Assembly (NCBI GenBank): GCA_031290715.1
Contig: JAITNA010000083.1
Span: forward strand, 1 to 8,771
Reading direction: 5' to 3'
From: Eubacteriales Family XIII. Incertae Sedis bacterium
Lineage (GTDB): Bacteria > Bacillota > Clostridia > Peptostreptococcales > Anaerovoracaceae
DNA length: 8,771 nt
Below the pieces are notes generated by a model, which had not been told where the DNA came from, ran no database searches, and saw only the letters and a list, made by a program, of their open reading frames with translations. The position numbers and the translations under genes are program-made. This document shows positions 1 to 7,235 of the stretch, piece by piece. How positions within the stretch are numbered: the first letter of the stretch is position 1; each line of letters opens with the position of its first letter.

Positions 1-3
1 GGG

Positions 4-32
4 TTGACAATATATTCAATAAGAGGTAATAT
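4..32 (+). promoter_or_regulatory. Sigma-A/sigma-70 type promoter for the yraN-comM-dprA operon
   Basis: A perfect -35 hexamer TTGACA lies at 4-9. A 17-base spacer separates it from TAATAT at 27-32, which matches the -10 consensus TATAAT at 4 of 6 positions. Transcription should begin near 38-40, leaving a leader of only about 17-19 bases before the yraN start codon. The AT-rich stretch stands out against the GC-rich coding DNA around it. The window edge hides anything further upstream, including whether a preceding gene (often rnhB in this order) also reads through. Confidence 0.75.
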
Positions 33-56
33 ATCCCATGTGCCGGGGAGGTGTGC

Positions 57-437
57 ATGGGACAGTATTCTATGGATGATAAGGTTTTGGGGCGGCGGGG
101 TGAAGCGTTTGCGGCTGAATATTTGGAGGGGCTTGGGTTTCGCGTCGCGGAACGCAATTTTACCTGCCGGGTCGGGGAGATCGACCTGATTGTCGTCCGG
201 GACCGGCTGCTTGTGTTCGTCGAGGTCAAGACGCGGCGCAGCTTGGCTTTCGGGTCGCCGCAGGAAGCGGTCGTTGCGAAGAAAATCCGACACATTCGCC
301 GGGTCGCTCAATTTTATTTGGTTCAATTTCTGCGCATTCACAGGCTGTATGCGGATTTTGATATGCGCTTTGATGTGGTTGAGGTGCGGTTGGCCGGCGC
401 GGGTTTTGAAATCAACCATATCGAGAACGCGTTTTGA
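57..437 (+). CDS. yraN: YraN family (UPF0102) nuclease-fold protein
   Basis: The predicted protein has 126 residues, the usual size for this family. It has the restriction-endonuclease-like core: Gly15-Glu16 in the first helix, GEIDLI at 40-45 (Asp43), VFVEVKTR at 53-60 (the E56-x-K58 pair), and the C-terminal FDVVEV at 106-111. Together these resemble a PD-(D/E)xK active site of the Holliday-junction resolvase fold. The biochemical role of the family is not settled; linkage to DNA-processing genes is typical. I chose ATG 57 because GGGGAGG at 45-51 sits five bases upstream. A GTG at 51 overlaps that ribosome binding site and is less likely, and ATG 72 is a weaker alternative. The gene leads the operon and ends 18 bases before comM. 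Family assignment is firm; function is not. Confidence 0.93.
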   Translation: MGQYSMDDKVLGRRGEAFAAEYLEGLGFRVAERNFTCRVGEIDLIVVRDRLLVFVEVKTRRSLAFGSPQEAVVAKKIRHIRRVAQFYLVQFLRIHRLYADFDMRFDVVEVRLAGAGFEINHIENAF

Positions 438-455
438 TCGGAGAGGGGTGTTCTG

Positions 456-2036
456 ATGGGGAATGACGCGATGTCCAAGGTGCTGAGCGCTTCGCTGCAC
501 GGGATCGATACGGAGATTATTACGGTGGAAACGGATCTGACGGCGGGGCTTCCGAATTTCAGCCTTGTGGGGCTTCCGGGCAGCGCGGTGCGTGAATCCA
601 AGGAGCGCGTGCGGGCCGCGATCGTGAACAGCGGGTACGATTTTCCGCTGCGGCGCATTACGGTCAATCTGTCGCCGGCTGACACGCGGAAGGAGGGCAG
701 CCATTTGGATTTGCCGATCGCTGTGGGCATCCTCGCGGGGGCGGCCCGCGGCGCGGCGGACCGGGCGGTTTTGGGCAAGACGGCCTTCCTCGGGGAGCTG
801 TCCTTAGACGGAAGTATCGGGCGGATGGAATTGGCCGCGGCGATGGTGCTCGGACTGCAGGACGGCGGGGTTGAAAACGTCTTTTTGCCCGCCGCCAATC
901 TGCCCGATGTGACGGAGCTGCCGGGAATGGTCTACTATCCTGTGACGCAGCTGTCCGAGGTGATCGAACATGTACTGGGGGAGTTTCCCGTTCAGAGCGT
1001 CCGGGGCGGCGAGCGGGCGGCGGCTCGCTGCGGCGCGGCGGGGCCGGAAGAGCGGGCGGCGCGGGATTTTTTTGAGGTCAAGGGGCAGGAGCGGATCAAA
1101 CGCGCGCTCTTGATCAGCGTGGCGGGGCGGCATGATATCTCCATGGTCGGGCCGCCGGGCATCGGCAAATCCATGCTCGCCCGCCGTGTGCCGGGTATCA
1201 TGCCGACCTTGACCGAAACGGAGAGCAGAGAGGTGACGCGCCTTCACAACATCGCGGGTGAAACGCAGATCGGCAGCGGTCTGATCCGGGAGCGCCCGTT
1301 TCGCGCCCCTCATCACAGCGCGACACAGGCCGCCATTGTGGGCGGCGGGCGCAGGCCGGGGCCGGGGGAATTGTCGCTGGCGCACCGCGGCGTCCTCTTC
1401 CTTGACGAGTTGCCGGAGTTTGAACGGCGCACGCTGGATATGCTGCGGCAGCCGTTGGAGGATCGGCATATCGATCTGTCGCGGGTCGGATTCAAAGGGC
1501 GCTACCCCTGCGATTTTCTGCTGATTTGCGCGATGAATCCCTGCCCCTGCGGATATGACGGCGACCCGGCCCGCGAGTGCCGCTGTTCGCCGGCGCAGCG
1601 TCAGCGCTATCTTTCCCGCATGTCCGGGCCGCTGATGGACCGGATCGACATCCATGTGCGGATGGGCGCGGTCGGCGAAACGGATTTGGATACGGGCGCG
1701 GCGCAGGAGGATTGTATGGACTCCGCCGATATGCGGGCGCTTGTCAAAAGAGCCGGGGACGCGCAGCGGGAAAGGGCCGGCGGCGGGGAGCTGTACAACG
1801 CGCGGATTGCCGACGACGCGATTGCGCGGATCTGCGTCATGGAGCCCGACGCGGAGCATTTGCTGAGGAACGCATATGCGCATTACGCGCTCAGCGTGCG
1901 GGCGCGGACGAAGATTGTGAAGGTGGCGCGGACGATTGCGGATATCGAGGGCTGCGAGCGGATTCAGGCCGGGCATATGGCGGAGGCGATCTCATACCGG
2001 GCGCCGGCGCGGGGAGGTAGTTTTGGCGGGATTTGA
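456..2036 (+). CDS. comM: ComM/YifB family AAA+ ATPase (Mg-chelatase-like)
   Basis: The predicted protein has 526 residues, full length for the family. Residues 1 to about 175 form the Lon-protease-like (ribosomal S5 fold) N-terminal domain, with the conserved SASLHGID and VNLSPAD regions. The AAA+ core follows: Walker A GPPGIGKS at 232-239, the family signature PFRAPHHSAT at 281-290, Walker B VLFLDELPEF at 313-322, the cysteine cluster NPCPCGY...CRC (Cys363, 365, 375, 377), and DRIDIH at 395-400. The C-terminal Mg-chelatase-type helical domain contains LSVRARTKIVKVARTIAD. In Gram-negative bacteria ComM is a hexameric branch-migration helicase that extends integration of transformed DNA. The same role here is inferred from homology and from dprA downstream. 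ATG 456 follows GAGAGGGG at 441-448; ATG 471 is a second in-frame choice. The 3' end overlaps dprA. Confidence 0.95.
   Translation: MGNDAMSKVLSASLHGIDTEIITVETDLTAGLPNFSLVGLPGSAVRESKERVRAAIVNSGYDFPLRRITVNLSPADTRKEGSHLDLPIAVGILAGAARGAADRAVLGKTAFLGELSLDGSIGRMELAAAMVLGLQDGGVENVFLPAANLPDVTELPGMVYYPVTQLSEVIEHVLGEFPVQSVRGGERAAARCGAAGPEERAARDFFEVKGQERIKRALLISVAGRHDISMVGPPGIGKSMLARRVPGIMPTLTETESREVTRLHNIAGETQIGSGLIRERPFRAPHHSATQAAIVGGGRRPGPGELSLAHRGVLFLDELPEFERRTLDMLRQPLEDRHIDLSRVGFKGRYPCDFLLICAMNPCPCGYDGDPARECRCSPAQRQRYLSRMSGPLMDRIDIHVRMGAVGETDLDTGAAQEDCMDSADMRALVKRAGDAQRERAGGGELYNARIADDAIARICVMEPDAEHLLRNAYAHYALSVRARTKIVKVARTIADIEGCERIQAGHMAEAISYRAPARGGSFGGI
2011..2025 (+). promoter_or_regulatory. 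Ribosome binding site fixing a TTG start for dprA
   Basis: GGGGAGG at 2011-2017 lies five bases before TTG at 2023-2025, and both lie inside the 3' end of comM. No ATG or GTG in the dprA frame occurs near this point. The only upstream ATG (1936) would add 29 residues rich in Arg that are read from comM's other frame and lack family similarity. The arrangement suggests that ribosomes finishing comM help to start dprA. Confidence 0.8.
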
Positions 2037-2883
2037 GTTTGTTGAAAAAGGCGATTCGCGCTATCCGGCGCTGCTTGGGATGATTCCGGACCCGCCGGAA
2101 CGCCTGTATTACCGCGGCGATCTCTGCGCGCTGTCATACCCGGCCATCGCCGTTGTGGGCTCGCGGAAATCGACGGAGTACGGGCGCTGGGCGGCGTACA
2201 CGATCGCGAAGCGGCTGTCCGATCACGGCGTCGCCGTCGTCAGCGGGATGGCGGAGGGGATCGATACTTGGGCGCACAAAGGGGCGCTCGCGGCGCCCGC
2301 GCCGACCATCGCCGTATTTGGATCGGGATTGGATTTTTGCTATCCGGCGGCAAACAGGGAACTCATGGAGGATATCGCGAAAAGCGGCCTTTTGCTGAGC
2401 GAGTACGCGGCGGGGATCCGGCCCTCGCGCTTTACTTTCCCGCGGCGCAACCGGATCATCAGCGGACTCTGCGGCGCGACCGTCGTGGTCGAAGCCGGGT
2501 TTTCGAGCGGATCGCTCATCACGGCGGAATTGGCCGTCGATCAGGGGCGCGAGATTTTCGCGGTACCCGGAAATATCAACCGCAAGACGAGCGTGGGCTG
2601 CAACAAATTGATTGCGGACGGCGCGCGCCCCGTCGTGTTCATCGACGATATTCTCACGGATTTGGGAATCCGGCCGAGCGCGGCAAAGGTACTGGGCGGG
2701 GACCTATGCGGCGATGAAAAGCGCGTGGTCGCGATCATCGCGATGAACGGGGAAATGTCTTACGACCGCTTGGCGGCCGAAGCGGGCCTGTCGATCGCCG
2801 CACTCACATCCATGGTCACGCTGCTCGAAATGAAAGGGCAGGTGAGCACCGCCGCGGGAAAAGTATTCCTCGCAAACCCGTAA
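2023..2883 (+). CDS. dprA: DNA processing protein DprA (Smf)
   Basis: From TTG 2023 the protein has 286 residues. It opens with the family's YPALLGMIPDPPERLYYRG region at 14-32. The Rossmann-like core follows: VVGSRKS at 44-50, SGMAEGID at 74-81 (the usual SGlA.GID), GSGLD at 100-104, FPRRNRIISGL at 139-149, GSLITAELA at 163-171 and FAVPGN at 179-184. Residues 231-286 look like the C-terminal winged-helix (DprA_WH) domain. The N-terminal SAM domain of longer DprA proteins is absent, so this is a compact form. DprA binds single-stranded DNA in the cytoplasm and loads RecA during transformation; dprA also occurs in many bacteria not known to be competent. It overlaps comM by 14 bases. No clear terminator follows, only a weak CCC/GGG next to AAAATTTTT. 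Confidence 0.96.
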   Translation: MAGFEFVEKGDSRYPALLGMIPDPPERLYYRGDLCALSYPAIAVVGSRKSTEYGRWAAYTIAKRLSDHGVAVVSGMAEGIDTWAHKGALAAPAPTIAVFGSGLDFCYPAANRELMEDIAKSGLLLSEYAAGIRPSRFTFPRRNRIISGLCGATVVVEAGFSSGSLITAELAVDQGREIFAVPGNINRKTSVGCNKLIADGARPVVFIDDILTDLGIRPSAAKVLGGDLCGDEKRVVAIIAMNGEMSYDRLAAEAGLSIAALTSMVTLLEMKGQVSTAAGKVFLANP

Positions 2884-2909
2884 GATGGAACCCGAGGGAA
2901 AATTTTTAT

Positions 2910-2938
2910 TTGACATTCGTCCGAAATAGTGCTTGAAT
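2910..2938 (+). promoter_or_regulatory. Candidate topA promoter with extended -10
   Basis: A perfect TTGACA lies at 2910-2915. A 17-base spacer leads to TTGAAT at 2933-2938, which matches the -10 consensus at 4 of 6 positions. It is preceded by TG at 2930-2931 with one base between, the extended -10 pattern that compensates for a weak hexamer. Transcription would start near 2945, giving a leader of about 90 bases before topA. Confidence 0.6.
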
Positions 2939-2944
2939 AACAAC

Positions 2945-2959
2945 TTGAAAACGTTTCTA
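2945..2959 (+). promoter_or_regulatory. Possible LacI/CcpA-type operator (cre-like) at topA start site
   Basis: TTGAAAACGTTTCTA matches the degenerate cre consensus WTGNAANCGNWNNCW at 14 of 15 positions. It contains the 8-base palindrome AAACGTTT with the central CG typical of LacI-family operators. It would fall on the predicted +1 of the topA promoter, a position from which a bound repressor could block transcription. The outer bases break the palindrome, so this is a candidate from pattern only. Confidence 0.35.
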
Positions 2960-2965
2960 CTATTA

Positions 2966-2984
2966 TATGCATGTTGTATGCATG
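2966..2984 (+). repeat. TATGCATG direct repeat / small hairpin in topA leader
   Basis: TATGCATG occurs at 2966-2973 and again at 2977-2984, an 11-base period or about one helical turn. Because ATGCAT is its own reverse complement, the two copies (2967-2972 and 2978-2983) can also pair in RNA as a 6-bp stem with a GTTGT loop. It could be a tandem protein site, a leader hairpin, or chance. It lies in an AT-rich leader, not in a gene. Confidence 0.4.
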
Positions 2985-3036
2985 AGCAGCCGTGTGTGTA
3001 TTGATGTGATACGCATGGAACAGAGGTGTAAAAAGT

Positions 3037-5136
3037 ATGGCAAGCGCAAAACAGGCGAAACAGGCGGAACCGGGGAAAACGCTTGTAATCGTGGAATCGC
3101 CGTCCAAGGCGAAAACGATCGGAAAATTTTTGGGCCCGGGCTACAAGGTGATCGCGTCGGTGGGTCACATCAGGGATTTGCCGAAGAGCAAACTCGGGAT
3201 CGACATCGAGGACAATTTCAGGCCCGATTATATCAACATCCGGGGAAAGGGAGATGTGATCCGCGAATTGAAGAAAGAAGCGTCGGGTGCGAAGCGTATC
3301 CTGCTCGCAACGGACCCGGACCGCGAGGGCGAAGCGATTTCATGGCACATCGCCTATCTGCTCAGCCTTGCGGACGACGCGCCGGATCGCATTGTATTCA
3401 ATGAAATTACGAAAGAGGCGATCAAGAACGCGGTGAAGCAGCCGCGGCGGCTCGACATGAATCTGGTGGACGCGCAGCAGGCCCGGCGTGTGCTCGACCG
3501 TATCGTCGGCTACAAGATCAGCCCGCTGCTCTGGCGCAAGGTGCGCCCGGGGCTTTCCGCGGGGCGCGTGCAGTCGGCGGCGCTCAAAATCCTTGTGGAC
3601 AGGGAGCGCGAAATCCGCGCCTTTGTGCCGGAGGAGTATTGGAAGATCAGCGTGGACCTGGCAAAACTGACGGGGAATACAAAGCCGTTCACGGCCAGAC
3701 TCATCGAGAAAAACGGCGAAAAACTTACGATCGCGGACAAGGAAACGTCGGACGTGATTTTGAAGGCCCTCGGCGAAGGCCGTTACGCGGTGAAAAGCGT
3801 CGAGCTGAAGGAGCGCAGACGCAAACCTTACGCGCCGTACACGACGAGTACGCTGCAGCAGGACGCTTCGATCAAACTCGGGTTTCAGACGCGGCGCGTC
3901 ATGTCCGTGGCGCAGCAGCTTTACGAGGGCGTCGCCATCAAGGGGCATGGGACCGTCGGGCTTGTGACCTATATCCGGACGGATTCGGTGCGGATTTCCG
4001 AGGAAGCCGATACGGCCGCGAAGGCTTACATTACGGAACATTTCTCGAAGGATTACGTGGGGCGCACCGTCTTTTCAAACCGGAAGAAAGACATTCAGGA
4101 CGCGCATGAAGCGATCCGCCCGTCGTATATCCACTTGCGCCCCGACGACGTCAAGGAGTCGCTGACGGCCGATCAGTACAAGCTTTACAAACTCATCTGG
4201 TCGCGCTTCATGGCGAGCCGCATGGCGGATGCGGTATTCGACGGCGTGAGCGCGGACGTGGCGAACGGGGACTATATCTTTCGTTCGACGGGGTCAAAAC
4301 TCAAATTCGACGGCTTCCTTCGCGTCTATCAGGCCGCGGCCGAGGAGGACGAGGGCAATATGCTGCCGGACCTGAGCGCGGGCGAAGCGCTTGAAGAAAA
4401 AGACGTGAAAGCCGAACAGTATTTCACACAGCCCCCTTCGCGTTTCACGGAAGCATCGCTCGTGAAAGAGCTCGAGGAGAAGAATATCGGCCGCCCAAGC
4501 ACTTTTGTGCCCATTATCGGGACATTGACGGAGCGGCGCTACGTAACGCGAGAGAAGAAATCACTCGTGCCGACCGATCTCGGCTTCGTCGTCACGGAAC
4601 TTTTGGAGAATTATTTCAAGGAGATCGTGGACGCCGGATTCACGGCGGGGATGGAGGACAAGCTCGACGACATCGAAGCGGAGGGCGCGGATTGGCGCGG
4701 CATCGTCGGGGATTTTTATGGGGTCCTCAAAGACGAGCTGCAGGTCGCCGACGCGGAGATCGAGAAGATCAAGATCGAGGACGAGGTGTCCGATGAGGTT
4801 TGCGAGCTTTGCGGCAAGCCGATGTTGATCAAGCAGGGGCGCTTCGGGCGCTTCCTCGCGTGCTCGGGCTATCCGGAGTGCAAAAATACGAAACCCATTA
4901 TTATTAAAGTCGAAGATGTGCAGTGCCCCTCATGCGGAAAGGACATCGTCGTTCGCAAAAGCCGCAAGGGGAAGATTTTCTATGGCTGCTCGGGCTATCC
5001 CGACTGCAAACAGGTCTATTGGAACAAGCCCGTGAACCGCAAATGCCCGGACTGCGGCGCGCTCCTCACGGAAAAAAAGGGAAAAGATACGAAATATGCG
5101 TGTTCAAATCAGGAATGCGGGTATAAAGAGGGATAA
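3037..5136 (+). CDS. topA: DNA topoisomerase I (type IA)
   Basis: The predicted protein has 699 residues, a normal bacterial length. The N-terminal TOPRIM domain has Glu20 in IVESPSKAKTIGKFLG and the metal-binding Asp93, Asp95 and Glu97 in ATDPDREGEA. The active-site tyrosine is Tyr312 in GLVTYIRTDS. Further type IA signatures are DAHEAIRPS at 355-363 and NIGRPSTFVPII at 483-494. The C-terminus carries three four-cysteine zinc ribbons: Cys589/592/609/615, 630/633/651/657 and 670/673/689/694. The enzyme relaxes negative supercoils by single-strand passage and balances gyrase. ATG 3037 follows AGAGGTG at 3022-3028 by eight bases. A leader with its own promoter suggests transcription separate from dprA. 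Only 44 bases and no terminator separate it from hslV, so read-through into the protease genes is likely. Confidence 0.98.
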   Translation: MASAKQAKQAEPGKTLVIVESPSKAKTIGKFLGPGYKVIASVGHIRDLPKSKLGIDIEDNFRPDYINIRGKGDVIRELKKEASGAKRILLATDPDREGEAISWHIAYLLSLADDAPDRIVFNEITKEAIKNAVKQPRRLDMNLVDAQQARRVLDRIVGYKISPLLWRKVRPGLSAGRVQSAALKILVDREREIRAFVPEEYWKISVDLAKLTGNTKPFTARLIEKNGEKLTIADKETSDVILKALGEGRYAVKSVELKERRRKPYAPYTTSTLQQDASIKLGFQTRRVMSVAQQLYEGVAIKGHGTVGLVTYIRTDSVRISEEADTAAKAYITEHFSKDYVGRTVFSNRKKDIQDAHEAIRPSYIHLRPDDVKESLTADQYKLYKLIWSRFMASRMADAVFDGVSADVANGDYIFRSTGSKLKFDGFLRVYQAAAEEDEGNMLPDLSAGEALEEKDVKAEQYFTQPPSRFTEASLVKELEEKNIGRPSTFVPIIGTLTERRYVTREKKSLVPTDLGFVVTELLENYFKEIVDAGFTAGMEDKLDDIEAEGADWRGIVGDFYGVLKDELQVADAEIEKIKIEDEVSDEVCELCGKPMLIKQGRFGRFLACSGYPECKNTKPIIIKVEDVQCPSCGKDIVVRKSRKGKIFYGCSGYPDCKQVYWNKPVNRKCPDCGALLTEKKGKDTKYACSNQECGYKEG

Positions 5137-5180
5137 AATAGAATATAATATAATAATAACAACAACAGGAGGTAACGACT
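5137..5180 (+). promoter_or_regulatory. AT-rich spacer with strong ribosome binding site for hslV
   Basis: The spacer begins with an AT-only-like run containing TATAAT at 5144-5149 and at 5149-5154. No TTGACA-like box lies 16-18 bases upstream of either, so I do not call a promoter with confidence. AGGAGGT at 5167-5173 is a near-perfect Shine-Dalgarno site seven bases before the hslV ATG. The unstructured AT-rich leader probably favours translation. Confidence 0.5.
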
Positions 5181-5720
5181 ATGGTAGAGTTTCATGCCAC
5201 CACCATCGTGGCGGTGAGAAGAGGTCCGGACGACGTTTGTGTCGGCGGCGACGGTCAGGTGACGATGGGTCAAACATCCGTCATGAAGCACACGGCAAAA
5301 AAGGTACGCAAGATTTATAAGGGGACGGTGGTCAGCGGTTTCGCGGGCTCTGTTTCCGACGCGTTCACACTGACGGACAAATTCGAGAAGAAATTGGACG
5401 AACACGGCGGCAATCTCAAACGCGCCGCGGTCGCGCTCGCGCAGAGTTGGCGTTCGGACCGCGTCATGCGCAATTTGGAAGCGCTGCTCGTGGCGGCGGA
5501 CAAGGAGAGCCTGCTTGTCATTTCCGGGAACGGGGAAGTCATCGAGCCGGATCAGGACTTTGTCGCGATCGGGAGCGGCGGCAACTTCGCCTACGCGGCG
5601 GCGGGCGCGCTCTTCAATCACACGGATATGGACGCGGAAGCGATCGTGCGGGAATCACTCAAAATCGCGTCGTCAATCTGTGTTTTCACAAACGATAATA
5701 TTACGGTTGAAAAGCTGTAG
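5181..5720 (+). CDS. hslV: ATP-dependent protease peptidase subunit HslV (ClpQ)
   Basis: The predicted protein has 179 residues. It is the proteasome-beta-like peptidase that forms a double hexamer capped by HslU in the cytoplasm. Visible hallmarks are HATTIVAVRRG at 5-15, with Thr7 aligning with the mature N-terminal nucleophile, GDGQVTMG at 23-30, KKVRK around Lys41 (equivalent of E. coli Lys33), SGFAGSVSDAFTL at 52-64, WRSDR at 90-94, and IGSGGNFA at 130-137 carrying the conserved Ser. The N-terminus has the short extension before Thr-Thr seen in Bacillus ClpQ (MSSFHATT). Residue 2 here is Val, not the Ser reported as nucleophile in Bacillus, so removal of six residues to expose Thr7 is the expected maturation (inference). 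ATG 5181 is the only reasonable start. hslU follows after 14 bases. Confidence 0.97.
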   Translation: MVEFHATTIVAVRRGPDDVCVGGDGQVTMGQTSVMKHTAKKVRKIYKGTVVSGFAGSVSDAFTLTDKFEKKLDEHGGNLKRAAVALAQSWRSDRVMRNLEALLVAADKESLLVISGNGEVIEPDQDFVAIGSGGNFAYAAAGALFNHTDMDAEAIVRESLKIASSICVFTNDNITVEKL

Positions 5721-5730
5721 AAAGGAGGTG
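5721..5730 (+). promoter_or_regulatory. Consensus ribosome binding site of hslU
   Basis: AAAGGAGGTG starts directly after the hslV stop codon and lies four bases before ATG 5735. It is close to the full anti-Shine-Dalgarno complement, predicting strong translation of the unfoldase from the shared hslVU message. Confidence 0.85.
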
Positions 5731-5734
5731 TCAA

Positions 5735-7165
5735 ATGGACAATAAATTTTATCAAATGACGCCGAAAGAGATTGTAGCGGAATTGGACAAGTACATCATC
5801 GGGCAGGACAGCGCGAAAAGGAGCGTGGCCGTGGCGCTGCGCAACCGTTATCGCAGAAGCCTTGTGGAGGAAACGATGCGTGAGGAAATCACGCCGAAGA
5901 ACATCCTCATGATGGGGCCGACGGGCGTCGGCAAAACGGAGATTGCCCGGCGGCTCGCAAAGCTCATGGACGCGCCTTTCGTCAAGGTGGAAGCGAGCAA
6001 GTTCACGGAGGTCGGCTATGTCGGCCGGGATGTCGATTCGATGGTCCGCGATCTCGTCGAAGCCTCTGTCCGTATCACGAAGCAGCAGAGATTGGATGAA
6101 AAATACACCGTCGCGGAGGAAATCGCCGAGGAAAAAATCCTCGACGCGATCGCGCCGGGGCGCAAGAAAACCGCCGCGGGCGGCGGGCAGACGCTGAAAG
6201 GGCCGTTTGATTTCATCATGGGCAACCGCGGCGAGCAGGAAGCCCCCGCGCAGACGGAGGAGAAGGATACGCGCACGGACAGCGAGGTCGAGCTTACGCG
6301 CGAGCAGGTGCGTCAGCAGTTGAAGGACGGCCTTTTGGACGAGCAGTACATCGAGATCGAGGTATCGGATCAGCCCAAGCAAAATCAGCTTGACATCGGG
6401 GAAGGCGGCATGGGTATTGCCATCGGCAACATCTTTGACGCCATTCAGCCGGGCGGCCGCAAGAAACGCAAGAAGATGCGCGTGAAGGACGCGCGCAAGA
6501 CGCTGCGCGAGGAGGAAGCGGCCAATCTCGTCGATATGGATCAGGTGACGTCCGAGGCCCTTGAAAACGCGGAGCAAAACGGCATCATCTTCATCGATGA
6601 GATCGACAAGATCGCGTCGGGAAGCGCCTATCGTTCGGGCGCCGATGTGTCGCGCGAAGGCGTACAGCGGGATATCCTGCCGATCGTCGAGGGCAGCGTC
6701 GTCAACACGAAATACGGACCCGTCAAGACGGACCATGTACTCTTTATCGGGGCGGGCGCTTTCCATACGGCGAAGCCGACGGACCTCATTCCGGAGTTGC
6801 AGGGGCGCTTTCCCATCCGCGTCGAACTCGAAAACCTGACGGAACAGGCCTTTGTGAGCATTCTGACCATTCCCGAGAACGCGCTGCTCAAACAGCACAA
6901 AGCGCTTTTGGAAACGGAGGGCGTGGAGGTGACGTTCACGGACGAAGCGGTCGCCGAGATCGCGAGGATTTCTTTTCTGGCCAATGAGCAGACCGAAAAT
7001 ATCGGCGCGCGCCGGCTGCACACGGTCATGGAAAAGCTGCTTGAGGACTTGGCCTACGACATCCCGGACAGCGAGGAAAAAGAGATCGTGATCGACGCGG
7101 AGTTTGTCAAAACCAAATTCATCGAAACGATCCTCGCCGACGATATGGACCGGTATATTTTGTAG
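5735..7165 (+). CDS. hslU: ATP-dependent protease ATPase subunit HslU (ClpY)
   Basis: The predicted protein has 476 residues, slightly longer than E. coli HslU. It is the AAA+ hexamer that unfolds substrates and feeds them to HslV. The N-terminal TPKEIVAELDKYIIGQD is typical of the family. Walker A GPTGVGKT is at 61-68, the pore loop GYVG at 94-97, Walker B IIFIDEIDK at 284-292, LQGRFPIRVEL with arginine-finger candidate Arg358 at 355-365, and sensor-2 GARR at 424-427. The intermediate domain runs from about 110 to 245 and includes a low-complexity Gly/Lys/Glu section near 140-190. The C-terminus DDMDRYIL matches the conserved tail that docks into HslV pockets and activates it, so the pair looks functional. 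No codY follows, unlike in Bacillus. I see no convincing terminator in the 70 bases after the stop codon. Confidence 0.98.
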   Translation: MDNKFYQMTPKEIVAELDKYIIGQDSAKRSVAVALRNRYRRSLVEETMREEITPKNILMMGPTGVGKTEIARRLAKLMDAPFVKVEASKFTEVGYVGRDVDSMVRDLVEASVRITKQQRLDEKYTVAEEIAEEKILDAIAPGRKKTAAGGGQTLKGPFDFIMGNRGEQEAPAQTEEKDTRTDSEVELTREQVRQQLKDGLLDEQYIEIEVSDQPKQNQLDIGEGGMGIAIGNIFDAIQPGGRKKRKKMRVKDARKTLREEEAANLVDMDQVTSEALENAEQNGIIFIDEIDKIASGSAYRSGADVSREGVQRDILPIVEGSVVNTKYGPVKTDHVLFIGAGAFHTAKPTDLIPELQGRFPIRVELENLTEQAFVSILTIPENALLKQHKALLETEGVEVTFTDEAVAEIARISFLANEQTENIGARRLHTVMEKLLEDLAYDIPDSEEKEIVIDAEFVKTKFIETILADDMDRYIL

Positions 7166-7235
7166 GGGAGAGGCATGAGGGCTTGGCGGAAGAAATCTTG
7201 ATTTCAATTGCCGGGCGGAGCGCGAAGGCGGTTTT

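Noticed and set aside
1..29. Possible end of an upstream gene (frame ending in TAA at 27-29).
   Set aside because: Only nine codons are visible, and the same bases form a strong promoter, so it cannot be supported.
804..1976. A 390-codon open frame on the minus strand opposite comM.
   Set aside because: Same cause: comM motifs are intact on the + strand and the antisense translation is Arg/His/Pro-rich noise.
2884..2912. Possible intrinsic terminator after dprA (CCCGAGGG followed by AAAATTTTTATTT).
   Set aside because: The stem would be three base pairs with a two-base loop, too weak to call.
2978..3004. Eight-codon ORF (MHEQPCVY) in the topA leader.
   Set aside because: No ribosome binding site precedes it and its start lies within the repeat element.
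3340..4041. A 233-codon minus-strand frame opposite topA.
   Set aside because: It overlaps the TOPRIM and active-site regions of topA, and its own sequence shows no motif.
7205..7235. GC-rich stretch followed by TTTT after hslU, a possible terminator.
   Set aside because: Only 3-bp complementary arms could be found, and the T run is four bases directly at the next start codon.
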